Assembly: GCF_018402175.1 (NCBI RefSeq) | Contig: NZ_JAGYJK010000014.1 | Coordinates: 115,708 to 179,707 of the forward strand | Length of the DNA stretch: 64,000 nucleotides | Origin: Yoonia sp. | GTDB lineage: Bacteria; Pseudomonadota; Alphaproteobacteria; Rhodobacterales; Rhodobacteraceae | Direction: 5' to 3' | Shown here: positions 62,776-64,000 of the stretch, piece by piece | Position numbering within the stretch: position 1 is the first letter of the stretch | Layout: each line of letters begins with the position of its first letter | The notes under the pieces: generated by a model | What the model saw: the letters and a program-made list of their open reading frames with translations, nothing else | Told to the model about the DNA's origin: nothing | The model's database searches: none | Program-made: the position numbers and the translations under genes

Positions 62776-64000
<1,225 letters not shown>

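Overview
The window is a piece of an alphaproteobacterial chromosome, most likely a Rhodobacteraceae (Roseobacter-group) bacterium. This is inferred from the high-GC core, the ctrA-sciP and chpT cell-cycle genes, an olsBA ornithine-lipid pair, a Hint-domain protein, a long L21 with a helix-hairpin-helix tail, a metal-site-poor HemB and a GAAC-N7-GAAC type LexA site. No rRNA genes are present; two tRNA genes are (Leu-CAA, Ser-CGA).

Layout. 1-7.5 kb: end of an MFS efflux gene, mfd, a membrane protein, hemB, a soluble PAS chemoreceptor and a Ysc84-like lipoprotein. 7.5-15.2 kb: a GcvT-family dehydrogenase, a MocA-like transferase, a Hint protein, tRNA-Leu, a VTT protein, dsbB, and an Lrp regulator divergent from arginase and ornithine cyclodeaminase. 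15.3-26.6 kb: gyrA, trmFO, gluQRS, hisI, a NifU-like protein, a 40-residue SOS-type membrane peptide, recG, ligA and ctrA. 26.7-36.5 kb: sciP, mnmA, a rhodanese, metA, a hydrolase, ppk2, a TetR regulator, a PagL-like protein and a polyamine-type ABC transporter. 36.6-41.2 kb: an integrative element of foreign composition placed exactly at the 3' end of rpsI. 41.2-59.1 kb: rpsI-rplM, a MocR regulator, thioesterase, enoyl-CoA hydratase, M32 peptidase, ctaA, trmJ-like, thiE-like, olsAB, DUF3553, chpT, proAB, obgE, rpmA, rplU and small envelope proteins. 59.2-64 kb: accessory DNA after tRNA-Ser, with a decayed Sel1-repeat gene, an IS256 remnant, a five-repeat type II-C-like CRISPR array, cas2, cas1, and an IS21-family element where cas9 would be expected.

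How the parts connect. CtrA, its inhibitor SciP and the phosphotransferase ChpT are all encoded here, and perfect or near-perfect CtrA half-site pairs lie before ctrA, olsB, the Hint gene and the 40-residue peptide. At the peptide, an 11-bp tandem repeat produces a CtrA box and a LexA box at once, with a second LexA box beside the start codon. This suggests a damage-induced, cell-cycle-linked small membrane protein comparable in concept to Caulobacter SidA.

Quality. At least seven otherwise ordinary core genes carry single-base indels, mostly in G/C-rich strings. I treat these as probable consensus errors, while the breaks in the rpsI element and the Sel1 gene look more like true decay. All homology calls come from reading the sequence; no search was run.
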